A stretch of 64,000 bases of DNA, taken from NCBI RefSeq assembly GCF_963855985.1, contig NC_087104.1, positions 11,222,001 to 11,286,000 of the forward strand. Reading direction: 5' to 3'. This document shows positions 1 to 19,596 of the stretch, in pieces (the first letter of the stretch is position 1; each line of letters starts with the position of its first letter). The DNA comes from Ostrinia nubilalis (taxonomy: Eukaryota; Arthropoda; Insecta; Lepidoptera; Crambidae). A model generated the notes under the pieces. The model was not told the origin of the DNA. It did no database searches and saw only the letters and a program-made list of their open reading frames with translations. A program made the position numbers and the translations under genes.

Positions 1-329
1 CATAATGAAACAATCTTTTTTTTTTGTATAGGTAAGTTTTTAGCAACTCATTCTATATCTTTGTTTTTTTTAGAGACAAATGGTAATTAGTATAAAGAAT
101 TCAAATAGGGATTCACCTTGCGCTCTCACCTTGAGTGAGAGTTTAGTTGCTAGGGCGCATTTATTTTTTATTATTTTTTATTTATTTATTAGGTACACCA
201 ACGATAGGTACAACAATACACAATATGTTAAAAAATACGCAAAATATTAAGCTAATTGCACTATCACTTAGAGGTATACACAGCTTGCAAGAAATATAAG
301 TTGCTGCTTAGTTAGCATAAATGATGTTA
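1..329. other. No gene seen; AT-rich sequence
   Basis: Short AT-rich sequence with no coding signal or recognisable repeat. If TER94 is complete to the left, this is part of its fifth intron. Confidence 0.5.
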
Positions 330-1358
330 TACAGGGTGTCCCGTAATGTAACGTCAAGCCGGAACTGGGTGTTGAGGCAAGTTGTGCTGGTTATCAGAAA
401 AATATGAAAAAAAATCTATGTGGCATATTTTAAAAATAATAGGCATTTAAAAAAATAAAAAAATTCTACTCCAGGTGACGGTCCTTTTACTCGTGTTGCC
501 ACAAATCTTCACTTTTTCCAATTTTTTTTTTTTGTTATGTAACCCTGAATAATGCTTCTCCAAATTGTTATCAAAATTACAAAACCAGCTGCTCCAACTT
601 TTATGAAAAAAATACATTATTCCCAAAAAAAATATCAAAATAAAAATTTTGCCTAATTTAAACTGACTGTACTGAAAAAAAATTGTACTACGCGAGTGTG
701 GCAAGTGACGTCATAATTTGGCGCATTTAGTAAGGATTCCAAAATGGTATAACACTTTGTAAAATCTTGCTGTAATTGTCGACAATTTTTGTTTATTGGA
801 AATAATCCCGTTTTTAACTTTATCTACCTTGGTTAAAAATATTATTCTAATGTGCCCAAAATTTAAGTTTCTGGCTTAAGTGAGGTGGAGAAGCCATTTT
901 AAAAGGTATGAGCGGGACGGAGAGGGCCGTAACCGAAACTATCGGATATCCGAAATAAAAAAATGTCCATAACCGTAACCGAAACCACAGTAGATATATG
1001 AGCTAAAGCAGTACGGAAACTTAGCCCTTTCGGCGAGTTAAATACCTACACTTCAACTGAGTGTTAGGGTTGGCACTCTTAATCTTTATAAAATTAATAA
1101 GGTTCTGACTTACTTATTTATTAAAGCGTTTATTTAGGTTTTTTAATTATCAAATACCTAATGGAATAAATTAATTGACTAAGTAGTTAACAAAAAAATA
1201 AAACGTTAATTAGGTTCTATAATGATCGAATACATAATCGAATAAATTGATTAAGTACTGTTAGAGGCCGGTAGAAGATATTCTATTCTCATAAATAAAA
1301 TACCGGATACTTACTTTCACATAGCTATTGCCTCATTTTAAATACAGTTCATCACTTA

Positions 1359-1577
1359 GGCCCGGTTTTTTGATTCGTAGTTAAAATAACAAATTGTTAA
1401 ATTTTGCTACTAATGGTTAAATATTAACAAAATGCTAACTAATAGTTAAAAAATGTACTAAAAGTCAAGCTAACCATTGTTCGAAAAACATTTTTTTCTG
1501 ATATTTAACCACTTGTCATTTGACATCTGTCAAACTTGACCATTGGTTATTTTAACTACGAATCAAAAAACCGGGCC
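1359..1577. mobile_element. MITE, GGCCCGGTTTTTTGATTCGT ends, TTA target
   Basis: A 219-bp element with inverted ends (GGCCCGGTTTTTTGATTCGT and its complement at the right end) flanked by TTA at 1356-1358 and 1578-1580. The TTA duplication points to a PIF/Harbinger-type non-autonomous element. It is nested inside the 332-3451 composite. Confidence 0.8.
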
Positions 1578-2407
1578 TTAGTACAAAACCGCGCGGAGCA
1601 AATTACTTTATCAAATAGAACACATAAATTGTTAAAAAGCGTAATTACGAAATTTAAAAAGAACTATTACAAAATAGATGTAAGCACTTTATTTAAAAAG
1701 TAATATTTAATCATTTTTACAATTCAGAATTATTACGAAGTTTAAAAAATGAAAGTTCTGGTTTTGAAGATGCCGAGTTCAAGCAACCGTATACTACGCA
1801 ATACACTCGTAGAGTCGTGGCATGTTTTTTAAAAATACAGCGGAACGTGCATGCAATAAAATTGTGCGCGACACTCGCGACGGATGGACTGCGAGGTTCG
1901 CTTAGAGCTCGTGTAAAGCGTGCGTCTGTGTGCGTGAGTCTGATTTAGAGCGTTTGTATGAAGCTTCCGTACTGTTTGATTTATCTACTGTGCCGAAACT
2001 GATTCAAAAGTTACGTATAGTTTCGGATAAAGGCCAAACTGCAAAACTCTATGAAATTTGCAGTATACACGCCGCAGCTGCAATGCCGCGCTGCCGATTT
2101 CATAGTTTTGCAGTTTGCGGTTGCAGTTTGCGGTCTGCGGCCCGTCTTGGAATTGTACCTTAAATCTTAATATTTGTTACCAACTTGTCTGGCATTCGCT
2201 GGTACCATCTAATATGCCAGCCTGTTTTACCTTTATCATACATAGGTGTTGGGAACCGATAGGTGGACCAACCTCTTTTTTATATTGTCTATGTTTTTTA
2301 TACTTTTTTTTTATTACTTTTGATACCTTTTGTTTAGTTCTGAAGTTTATGTTTTTTTTTGATAGCCGTGGTGGGCAATATTTGCAGGAATATATCTTCA
2401 TTTTAAC

Positions 2408-2530
2408 CGAAGGTTTTTCTTATTTCCGCACGCCCGAGCGGCTGTCCGCAACATAGTTCGAGCCGGATCTACATTTAGCCCCGAACCGAAGGTTTTTCTT
2501 ATTTCCGCACGCCCGAGCGGCTGTCCGCAA
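2408..2530. repeat. Tandem duplication, unit about 77 bp
   Basis: The segment starting CCGAAGGTTTTTCTTATTTC and ending in GCGGCTGTCCGCAACA occurs twice, at about 2408-2453 and 2484-2531, without a mismatch that I can see. It is probably a recent duplication within the composite transposon. Confidence 0.75.
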
Positions 2531-2872
2531 CAATAGGTGTCATCTTAGTTGGTACATAAAGTAGCTATGTGGGTCACGCTCACGCAGCATCTTGCTATTT
2601 GTATTATACCTACATTTTTGAAATTCTAATAATTCCGTAACCGAAATTATCCGAGACTTTCGGATAATCTGAAATTATTTCATATCCGTGACCGTAACCG
2701 AAACCGGTATAATATTATTCTAATATACGCAACCGTATCCATAACCGAAACTTCATATCCTTATTATCCCTGTTACCAAGTACAAGTGCAGGCAGAGCAG
2801 GTAGTAAAGGCGCGCGCGCACGGGTGACTTTTGTCACAGTATGTCAACTACTAATAACTGTCATGGTGACAA

Positions 2873-2915
2873 AAGTTTCTGTGACTGACTGTACGGTAGT
2901 CAGTCACAGAAACTT
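2873..2915. repeat. Perfect 18-bp hairpin
   Basis: AAGTTTCTGTGACTGACT (2873-2890), a 7-nt loop, then its exact reverse complement (2898-2915). The right arm runs straight into the right terminal repeat of the 332-3451 element. Confidence 0.8.
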
Positions 2916-3936
2916 GAATTTTGGGCACATTATAATAATATTTTTAACCAAGGTAAATAAAGTTAAAAACGGGACTATTTCCAAAAATCCAAAAATTTTC
3001 GACAATTATAGCAAAAATTTACCAAGTGTTATACCATTTTGGAATCCTTACTAAATGTGCCAAATTATGACGTCACTTGCCACACTCGCGTAGTATATTT
3101 TTTTTTTTCAGTACAGTCAGTTTAAACTAGGCAAAATTTTTATTTTGAAATTTTTTTTGAGAAGAATGTATTTTTTTCATCCAAGCTGGAGCAGCTGGTT
3201 TTGTAATTTTGATAACAATTTAGAGAAGCATTATTCAGGGTTACATAACAAAAAAAATTTTTTAAAAAAGTGAAGATTTGTGCCAACACGAGCAAAAGGA
3301 CCGTCACCTGGAGTAGAATTTATTGATTTTTTTTAAATGCCTATTATTTTTAAAATATGCCACATTGATTTTTTTTTATATTTTTCTGATAACCAGCACA
3401 ACTTGCCTCAACACCCAGTTCCGGCTTGACGTTACATTACGGGACACCCTGTATAAGTAAAATTATTATGATATAGAGTCGGTTGCTGTAGCCTTGAATT
3501 TGGGTAGGGACATGAAATGCACATCCAGGGGACCACTACATTTATTGTAGATCTTGCAGATCCGACATATAGGAGAGTTGGCTCCTAGAACAGTTTTTCG
3601 AAAGGGGCGGGAGAGAGGTTCAATGGGTTTACGTGGTAATCGTAATGGGACTTTGAAGTTAAACTTCGCTAGCAAGGTTGGACTACGCACATGATGTCTC
3701 ATAATTTTGTAAAAGAAAGAAAGATCAAGTAGGTCTCTAAGACGTTCTAGGCTTTTTATTTCCAAGTCAGTTAAGATCTCATTATACGAGTACCTTCTTT
3801 TGTCTCTAAAATGCGAGAATACCAAGTGTCTGACAAGTCGTTTCTGGATTCGTTCATTGCGTAGAATGTGCGAAGAATGCGAAAATTTATTTTCAGAACC
3901 AGCAGCAAATCAACCATAACTCTTATGTATTTGTCA

Positions 3937-4117
3937 CTAGCTTTCCGCCCGCGGCTTCGCCCGCGTGGAATTTTGTCTGTCACAGAAAAACTTTATCGCG
4001 CGCGTCCCTGTTTCAAAAACCGGGATAAAAACTATCCTATGTTCTTTCCCGGGACTCAAACTATCTCTATGCCAAATTTCATCAAAATCGGTTGCGAGGT
4101 TTAAGCGGGAAAGCGTA

Positions 4118-4178
<61 letters not shown>

Positions 4179-4204
4179 GTTACTTTCGCATTTATAATAT
4201 TAGT
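3937..4204 (-). repeat. Lepidopteran CTAG/CCCGCGGCTTCG interspersed repeat with (CAGA)n
   Basis: Begins CTAGCTTTCCGCCCGCGGC, contains a CAGA microsatellite at about 4118-4178, and ends TTTATAATATTAGT. Read on the minus strand it ends with a GC-rich hairpin (CGCGG/CCGCG stem) followed by CTAG, the layout of a Helitron 3' end, so I place it there tentatively; a SINE-like origin is the alternative. Related copies lie at 10006, 25465, 32422, 43879 and 61975. Confidence 0.7.
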
Positions 4205-4849
4205 TGGGATAGGTGCTATTTTGCAATAACTATCTTTAGTCTGAAATCTATACATATCTATAAAAGCGAAAGGTCACTGATTGACCGACCCACTCATCAC
4301 GAAATCTCAGAAACTGCAAGTGCTAGGAGTCTCAAATCACTCACTAAAAACGGATTTTACGTAACTCCATTCCTAAGGGGTAAAACGGGATCCACGGTAC
4401 GCAGTGGCGGGCGGCCGCTGGTATTACCATATTGGAAATTTTCCTGTCTTTTATGTTGTTACGATTTTATCTACATCAATGCCAACAATAAGAAATTAAC
4501 CCTTTTGTGATACATTCAACTTTTGCAATGACACATTTATGTTCACTCCTTATCAGAGTACTTTCAGAGGCGCAAGTGATAGTACGATAGCGTCAAAGTA
4601 GGTCACATTTTATTATAACCCAGCATCAATATCTCGAACTATTAAAAAGAGTCATTTATATCAGGACTAGTGTTTTATTTCACAGCAATCTTCCTCAAAC
4701 AATGTGGAAGATAACCACTAGTGGATTCATAAAACTTTAAGAGCTTGAAAACTAAGGCTTACTCTATCTATTTCAATTGTATATGAATTGAAATGAGAAA
4801 GCAACATTTCAGTTTTTTCTACACATATTGTGTTGTGGTGTCTATAATT
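4205..4849. other. No gene seen
   Basis: AT-rich sequence without a supported ORF. An open frame that reads through the CAGA repeat and beyond is a repeat artefact. Confidence 0.4.
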
Positions 4850-4995
4850 TTTCTAGATCCTGGCTGCAACATTGAAGTTGTGGTGGTGGGAACGAGAGGT
4901 GGGAATAGTGTCGATCTCTCCATCGCAAACGTGGTCGCCCCAAGCAAACTTGGCGGCGCACTGTAGCAGACGAGGTGAAGAAAATCGGCATGACT
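4850..4995 (+). mobile_element. Non-LTR retrotransposon 3' fragment
   Basis: Read with one frameshift, the segment gives RGRPKQTWRRTVADEVKKIG, the type of short C-terminal peptide that ends many insect LINE reverse transcriptases. Only this tail remains. Confidence 0.6.
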
Positions 4996-5295
4996 AAAGG
5001 CTGATTTACACGTTAAATAGTAAGTTTTGACATAGACTTAAAAGGACAATGTTCGTTCTCCATACATTGTTCGCCTAAAGAACCAACAATTTTGACATAT
5101 TACTACCCGAAAGCGAAATAATACGATTCTGTGTGTAAGAACAATGATTCCTGATGGACACTTGCCATAAAATTAATGATTAAGAATATTAAATCACAGC
5201 GATTTTATAATATGTCGTTTATGACAACATGGCGTCTAATGTATTGTGTGAATGTATGAACACCGATTCGCGAAAAATGTTTTGTATTGTCGTCA

Positions 5296-5630
5296 CGCCG
5301 AGTCGCAGCCAAATAGTATAAAATAATAGAACAAGTTTTAGAAATACAACTCGGCATTCCACTTTTACAATATGCCCACATATTGCACGTAAATAAACAA
5401 CATGAATCGTAGGTTGTTTCCACCCTTGTCATCTGACACATGAAATAAACTCCTATTGTATTATAGATATCGAAGCCGAATCGTATATAATAATAGAATG
5501 GGTTTTGGAGATCACTCGGGGTTCCACTTTTATAAAATACCTACATATTACATAAAAATACCACGAATCATGAGTTTTCTTTTCACCATTTACATCTGAC
5601 ACGAGATAACAAACTCCTATCTCCATGACT
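5296..5630. repeat. Diverged tandem duplication, unit about 170 bp
   Basis: Two adjacent segments (about 5296-5461 and 5473-5630) share the same order of motifs: GCCGA(G/A)TCG, TATAATAATAGAA, CTCGG, TTCCACTTTTA, ACATATTA, ATGA, CATCTGACAC and AAACTCCTAT. They differ at many positions and by indels. No coding signal. Confidence 0.65.
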
Positions 5631-5639
5631 ACCATCGTA

Positions 5640-6059
5640 GTCTATGCCAAAGACTACAATATTTTAAGCAAGAAGTTTCAAACCTTAGCGGCTACGGTAA
5701 CCCCTGGGCCACATACATCATGATAACATTCGGTCGACACCGGAACGAAGTCTTGCGATTATGCAAAAAAGCATCGTATTCTAGTGCGGCTATATCACGT
5801 TCAACCGGGGTTTTAATTCGACTAAAGTCCTGACTAAAGACTGGAAGAAAATACGCCGCATTGTATGAGCACTTCGTGTTCGTTAAAGCGGCTTCAGATC
5901 TAGAGCCCACATAGTTTTCTTTCCAATAATATCCGCAAGTAGCGCTGCATGATCTTTACAACAAAAACGGCAATAGTTATTAAGGTGCCAAAATTATATG
6001 ATTACTTTGGCACGGTATTATACACGTGCGAAGATTTGTCATTTTCATTCATTTCTTCA
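5640..6059. other. No gene or clear repeat seen
   Basis: Intergenic or intronic sequence with no recognisable structure. Confidence 0.4.
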
Positions 6060-6215
6060 TCATCATCATCATTTCAGCCACAGGACGTCCACTACTGAAC
6101 ATAGGCCTCCCCCAATGACTTCCACATCGCACGGTTGGTAGCGGCCTGCATCCAGCGCCTTCCCGCTACCTTTATCAGGTCGTCGGTCCACCTTGTGGTG
6201 GGTTGACATTGCAGA
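6060..6215 (-). mobile_element. RTE-type LINE 3' fragment
   Basis: The minus strand encodes TRWTDDLIKVAGRRWMQAA followed by a W-KSLGEAYVQ ending and a CAT-rich 3' tail (about 6056-6075). This is the C-terminal end of the RTE-clade endonuclease/reverse transcriptase common in Lepidoptera. Confidence 0.8.
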
Positions 6216-6392
6216 ATATGACTTTTGATAGGTTCATCATAGAATTCGGCGGGGATATCCTCACGGAGGAAGTTCGTAAAAGGGCGGAACAAGATCTTAT
6301 AATAATGCAAGGCCGAAGCTGTTACGCGCGTGCTCCTACGTGTAATCCGGCGAGTATGCAATAAATAGTAATGTCTGGTAAATAGTGGTAAT

Positions 6393-6672
6393 ACGTATCG
6401 TTCGTTCGTTCGTTTCAGCCGAAAAGACGTCCACTGCTGGACAAAGGCCTCCCCCAAGGATTTCCACGAAGACCGATCCTGCACCGCTCGCATACAGGCA
6501 CCTCCTGCGACCTTCACCAGATCGTCGGTCCACCTAGTGGGAGGCCTGCCCACGCTACGTCTTTCAGCTCGTGGTCGCCACTCAAGAACTTTCCTGCCCC
6601 AGCGGCCATCAGCTCTACGAGCTATGTGCCCCGCCCAGTCTATGTCTGTATGCGCTACGATTACAGGGTATC
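6393..6672 (-). mobile_element. RTE-type LINE 3' fragment
   Basis: Second 5'-truncated RTE tail on the minus strand ([20 protein letters not shown]). Its 3' end is a TCGT repeat at about 6393-6412. It lies close to the copy at 6060, and the frame is broken. Confidence 0.8.
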
Positions 6673-7812
6673 ATTTTGCATAGTCGCAAGACTTCACTCC
6701 GCTGCTGTCAAATCAATGTCGCATAATGTTATCGCAATGTGTGTGGCCCTTGGCCAAATCACAGAAGCCTATGCGAAGAAAGAGCACTTGAATGACAATA
6801 AAAATCAGGGTTACCATTTTATAAGATTTCCTCACTATTGAGGGTAACAAAGTAACATTAATAATCTAGCCATTAATTACATTTATTACCTATACGAGAA
6901 AGTAAAGCAACTTGCGGTTTTATTTTAATTTGTAAAATATTAAACCCCTCATATTTGTAACAGTTTGTTCCAAGTTTAGTTTTACTGTTTTGTTAACAGT
7001 ATTGCTGTTTCAGCTGTCACTGTGAAGCTTTGGGAAAATAAATAAATAGAAAAAATATTAACATAAATATTTATTTAAGTTTTTATGTTCATTATCATAA
7101 TATGCCAATTTAAGTTACACTGTGTGACAGTCTTTGACACTAAACAAACTCTTCAGCTTAATAATACCTACCTACAGGGCGTTTTTATAGTTACTCTTGC
7201 TGATGAAACAAGAAGGGTTGATTCTACTACTGAAATACAACTACTTTTCTTACAGGACCAATATCAAATTCTCAAAAAAATTCACATCCTCGTGATGGTG
7301 ATAATTTCTATGGAGAGGTTTTTTTATATTCGGTCTCTTGGGATAAGTTATTCCATTTGAGCAGTAGAATTAATCCTTTTTATTCGATCACATATAAAAA
7401 CAACACAAGTGTTTAGGAAAACTTCTTCTTTGGTATGGTATCACTACGGAGTTATAATGTCGGCAACTCTGTATCACTGACTTGTAACTTTCAAACAGCA
7501 TGAATAATAAGGGCACCACATTGGTTTTCTTTCTGAAAAAAGGCTTTCAGTTTTAGTACTAACCCTTTAGCACTATTTCATTGAAATAAAAATACAATAA
7601 ACGCACAGAAGACTGAAATTGAGTCAACTGACGTGACATTTATAATTTGTTGACATTATGACAGTTTGACAAGACTAGGGATTGAAAAAGTTTTAATTGA
7701 AAAAGTAAAATGACAATTTATTAAAACGATTCACATGGATATAATCGATTAAAAATATTTATAAAATGTTCTGATACTTGCCTGTAGCGATTATCCAATC
7801 CTGGTTTCTACT
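6673..7812. other. No gene seen
   Basis: AT-rich sequence with scattered short open frames and no protein similarity I recognise. Confidence 0.4.
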
Positions 7813-7826
7813 GAAAAACTACCTCG

Positions 7827-8270
7827 TTCGTTCGTTCGTTCGTTCGTTTCAGCCGAAAGACGTCCACTGCTGGACAAAGGCCTCCCCCAAGGATTTCCAC
7901 AAAGACCGGTCCTGCGCCGCTTGCATCCAGGTACTTCCCGCGACCTTTACCAGATCGTCGGTCCACCTAGTGGGAGGCCTGCCCACGCTACGTCTTCCAG
8001 CTCGTGGTCGCCACTCAAGAACTTTCCTGCCCCAGCGGCCATCAGCTCTTCGAGCTATGTGCCCCGCCCACTGCCACTTGATTTTAGCGATTCTGCGGGC
8101 TATGTCAGTCACTCTGGTTCTCCTACGGATCTCCTCATTTCTGATTCGATCACGCAGGGAAACTCCGAGCATAGCACGCTCCATCGCTCTTTGGGTGACC
8201 TTGAGCCTTCTTATGAGGCCCATAGTAAGCGACCACGTCTCAGAGCCATACACTTGACTATAGATACATC
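7827..8270 (-). mobile_element. 5'-truncated RTE LINE with intact target-site duplication
   Basis: The minus strand carries an open frame (8253-7849) that starts YGSETWSLT and runs through [16 protein letters not shown] to [14 protein letters not shown], the last part of the reverse transcriptase ORF. The 3' end is an ACGA/TCGT microsatellite at the left. A perfect 14-bp target duplication, GAAAAACTACCTCG, flanks the insertion (7813-7826 and 8271-8284), so the insertion is recent. Confidence 0.9.
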
Positions 8271-8375
8271 GAAAAACTACCTCGTGGCAAGATTTTAATA
8301 AAATAATAAAATCTTTATCTTCTCTTTCACAATCTATAAAAGTTCATTTGGTCTATTATTATACATGTGCTATGA

Positions 8376-8554
8376 ATGAGGGTTTTCGCGATTGAAAAAT
8401 CCGCGAGATGGCAATACGTAGACGCGAGGTCCAAATGCTGCATGATTGGTGGATATCTGTCAATGTCATGTCAAAAATAACCAATCATGCAGCATTTGGA
8501 CCTCACGTCTACGTATTGCCATCTGGCGGATTTTTCAATCGCGAAAACCCTCAT
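8376..8554. mobile_element. Palindromic MITE
   Basis: A 179-bp fold-back element. ATGAGGGTTTTCGCGATTGA at the left end returns inverted at the right, and the arms (about 80 bp) cover nearly the whole element. No coding capacity. Confidence 0.8.
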
Positions 8555-8584
8555 TGGCATAGATTATGAGAGACTGGCAACTAT

Positions 8585-8650
8585 ACTAGGTTGATATCAG
8601 GTGATCCGTCTGCTCATTTGCCTCCTGTCACATAAAAAAAAAATATATAT
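8585..8650 (+). mobile_element. LINE 3' tail fragment
   Basis: The segment GGTGATCCGTCTGCTCATTT, followed by TGCCTCCTGTCACAT and a run of A, is a common poly(A)-ended non-LTR retrotransposon tail in Lepidoptera. Confidence 0.55.
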
Positions 8651-9185
8651 GTTTCTCACACTTCAACTGGCATTGGATTCAACATCGGATTCTGACACTT
8701 TTACAGTTATGATACCATGAATATCAGTTTATGGTCCTAATTATTTTTATTTTATTTACGACCTTCGACCAGTTGGACACTTTAGATATCTTCTTGTAAT
8801 AGTGTCAAACTGTCAATATCTTTTTAGCTTTTAACGCAAATCTAGTCTTCAAAGCAGTTTAATCGATTTATTTTATTTTCAAAATCGATATTTTATTGTC
8901 TATGATGGCCGCAGGAACATCACTATACATGGACTCCCAGCAATAAAGTACGGTAATGCCTCGTACAGATTTTATCGGCAAAAATTATGGAACTTGATAG
9001 GTTTTAGACCATGCCACGCACCAAAACGTCCGGAAGTTGTAATAGTATTATAGAATAAACGTTAAAAGACTTATTTATTTAATTTTTCAATGCTTAAGTG
9101 TCCATTAGAATGAAAGGGTGCTTAATGTATTAAAAAAAATAGAAAATAATTATGATGGGTTAATGTTTTTGGGCGGTTTTTTAGG
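8651..9185. other. No gene seen
   Basis: AT-rich sequence between two retroelement fragments; nothing supported. Confidence 0.4.
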
Positions 9186-9189
9186 CGGT

Positions 9190-9340
9190 TTCTGACAATG
9201 TCCTTTTGCGGGTTCGAATCCCACCGCCGCTCGACTATTGTGGTGAGCCCACTCGTAACACAAGCTTATTTAGCTTAACACGAGGAGCTAATGGGACTAT
9301 TATTAATTTGGGCAATACAAATTGCTGATAATCTTTTAAA
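9190..9340 (+). mobile_element. tRNA-derived SINE, 3' part
   Basis: Contains a B box (GCGGGTTCGAATCCCAC) followed by CCGCCGCTCGACTATTGTGG and an AT-rich tail. The same junction occurs at 23817-23920, so this is a SINE family and not a tRNA gene; no cloverleaf can be folded from the truncated head. Confidence 0.7.
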
Positions 9341-9469
9341 AAATAAAAAAAAAATTAGTTACCTACTTAATACCTACATGACCAGACAGATCAGATCAAT
9401 GCATTTATTGATCGCCATCGCTGCACACCGGCTGATCGCGTTGGTTTGGCCGAACCTTTAATCAGCCTT

Positions 9470-9560
9470 TAGTGAAATCAAACGCGAAGTTCAAGACCGA
9501 ACGCGATGGAGGAATGTTGTGGACGCCTTCTGCCCCATTTAGGGGACGTAGGACCTTAAG
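9470..9560 (+). mobile_element. Probable LINE 3' end next to TER94 exon 5
   Basis: AAGACCGAACGCGATGGAGG, then TGTTGTGGACGCCTTCTGCC and a GTCAA repeat, resembles the short conserved C-terminal tail of lepidopteran LINEs. It ends about 40 bp from the splice donor of TER94 exon 5. Confidence 0.45.
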
Positions 9561-9572
9561 TCAAGTAAGTCA

Positions 9573-17827
<8,255 letters not shown>

Positions 17828-18889
17828 TTTTACTAAAAATTATAGTTACAATCCGTGAATTTACAATTTTTGAAACGCCGAATGAACAATCACTTTGGTT
17901 CACCACTTCGTGCGTGACGTTGCCGTATTTCATTTGTTCATCGATGTCATTAGTGTTGCTAGAAATAAAAATATTTTCTATGCTTGATCAGTCTGTTTTC
18001 AATCACCGTTTTGACTTTACCGGTTTTTTTCATTAATACATCGCGAGAATGCCATTCCTTGCCGTTCCTATAAAATAAAATAAAATTGTCTATGGTTTTA
18101 GCGCGGGAAAGAATCAAAAGTTTTTGCGAAAATGTCGACAATGTCGTCAATGTCGTAGATAGAGTCGGAGTTTCTCTCCATAATGCGTCTGTGGAAAATG
18201 TTTTTTCTTTTTGTGTGTTCATTGATAAATTGTTGTTATTTTATTATTGAAACGCGTACACAAACAATAATTATGTTTAAACAAGGTAGTAAGTAAAGGT
18301 AAGCAGGTGATTGTGCATAAGATAATTCATGTAAGTTATTACGTCCTTTTAATTGATGAGGAGAAAGAGGAAAGGAGAAGGAGGAAAGAAAAAAACTGAA
18401 TAATTAAAGAAAAAAATATTTATTTATTACACGTAGGTAGGTACTTAAAAGTAGTATAGCAGTACTAGTACTGGTAGTTAGTTTAGCAGAGCAAGAGTCA
18501 AAATCGCACTTAGCCTCTTGATTGGGCCGTTGTGCGCGTAGTACCTAATAGAATAGATAGTATCTATCTATTTATTAATGGGTTTTGTTTCATAATTATT
18601 TTTATAATGGATATTTTGTGTCTTGTACATTATGCCACAACTACTAAAGTAAATATTTACTTTTAATATTAGTACCTTGTATTATATATATATATATCAA
18701 CCACACCGCGCAAACGTTTTTTGTCTAGTAGCTTCCATTTGACACCATACAAAACTACTCGCATTCCTGTAATGGTGTGCCGTATTGGTAACAAATGTTT
18801 ATAAAATATTGATTTGCGCTATATTTCATCTATGAGTCATCATCAAAATTAAAAAGAACAAAAAACATAGCAATAGCATATAAATTTGT
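17828..18889. other. TER94 upstream region and intergenic space
   Basis: Holds the TER94 5' region. A short minus-strand open frame (18222-17959) has no recognisable similarity and is probably chance or upstream leader. The rest is AT-rich. AATAAA-like signals on the minus strand near 18571 and 18421 could serve the gene at 18890-19531. Confidence 0.45.
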
Positions 18890-19531
18890 TTAAGATAATA
18901 TATTTTCTCTTCGATATTCTTTAATAGCTTTACGCAGCCTACGCTCCAGCTCTTTCTGATCGGTTCGACTAAGCTTTAGGACGCTCTCAAGTATCATATT
19001 GAGTAACTTGCGAGTCTCATCTTCAATGAATGGTTTGTCTTCATTCCCATAATCTCTCACATCGAATATGTAATCGTTGAACAATACCTTCTCTCTCAAA
19101 GTAAACGCTGCGTTCATAGCTTCCAGAAACGCAGTTCTCATCGGCATTTGCTTTTCTAGCTCCTTTCCATATTCTTCTATCTCTTGCTTCACATCCTTAC
19201 GATACATTCTAGATAAATGTCTCATACGCTTAGCTAACATTTTTGTATATTTATACTCCATGTCACCCAAATGACGGCTCAGAACTCGACAGTATCTTAT
19301 TAATTTCCTTTCGGGAAACCCTTTGGTCAGAAGGTTGAAAAGATTTCTCAAAAAGTTCTCAAATACACCATTATATCTTATGTCGGCTCTCTGTACCGCT
19401 AACGGCTCACCAAATGCCAAATTATGTTTCGATTCGATTAATTTCTCAACTTGTACTCCATTTCCTAAATTCACCAAGGATAAATGTAATATAATGTTGA
19501 ATAAACAAAGACATTTAAACACTGAACACAT
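18890..19531 (-). CDS. Putative secreted helical protein A (unknown family)
   Basis: Intronless, 213 residues, starting at ATG 19531. The first about 26 residues (MCSVFKCLCLFNIILHLSLV...) look like a signal peptide. The mature part is charged and predicted by eye to be helical, with a long basic/acidic stretch (KRMRHLSRMYRKDVKQEIEE) and no cysteines after the leader. Residues about 132-165 contain FLEAMNAAFTLREKVLFNDY, matching FFHAMNAIYSVRDDTKIDDY in the neighbour at 19597-20325, so the two are paralogues. It starts 65 bp after the neighbour's stop codon. I do not recognise the family and assign no function. Signal peptide plus paralogy make a real gene more likely than a chance ORF. Confidence 0.65.
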   Translation of the reverse strand: MCSVFKCLCLFNIILHLSLVNLGNGVQVEKLIESKHNLAFGEPLAVQRADIRYNGVFENFLRNLFNLLTKGFPERKLIRYCRVLSRHLGDMEYKYTKMLAKRMRHLSRMYRKDVKQEIEEYGKELEKQMPMRTAFLEAMNAAFTLREKVLFNDYIFDVRDYGNEDKPFIEDETRKLLNMILESVLKLSRTDQKELERRLRKAIKEYRRENILS

Positions 19532-19596
19532 TGTGATAAAATATAATATTGCAGTCGTAAAAATATAATTTCACGGTTCGTGATCACAAGCTATTT

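Larger units (their letters stand above)
332..3451. mobile_element. Composite fold-back element with CAGGGTGT ends (Tc1/mariner-like)
   Basis: The two ends are long inverted repeats of about 545 bp: 332-876 matches the reverse complement of about 2905-3451, beginning CAGGGTGTCCCGTAATGTAA. The element is flanked by TA on both sides (330-331 and 3452-3453), as expected for Tc1/mariner. No transposase ORF remains. The interior carries other repeats: a TTA-flanked MITE at 1359-1577, a 77-bp tandem duplication at 2408-2530, and related ATAACCGAAAC-rich patches near 906-992 and 2635-2755. It is non-autonomous. The superfamily call rests on the TA target and on the similar ends of the element at 59610-61279, which does keep a transposase relic. 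Confidence 0.8.

Noticed and set aside
1930..2456. Plus-strand ORFs in the composite fold-back element
   Set aside because: No transposase motif; they include an inverted repeat (ACTGCAAAACT...AGTTTTGCAGT) and low-complexity Phe/Leu runs.
17959..18222. 87-codon minus-strand ORF upstream of TER94
   Set aside because: No similarity; low-complexity Thr/Ser-rich translation; could be leader sequence.
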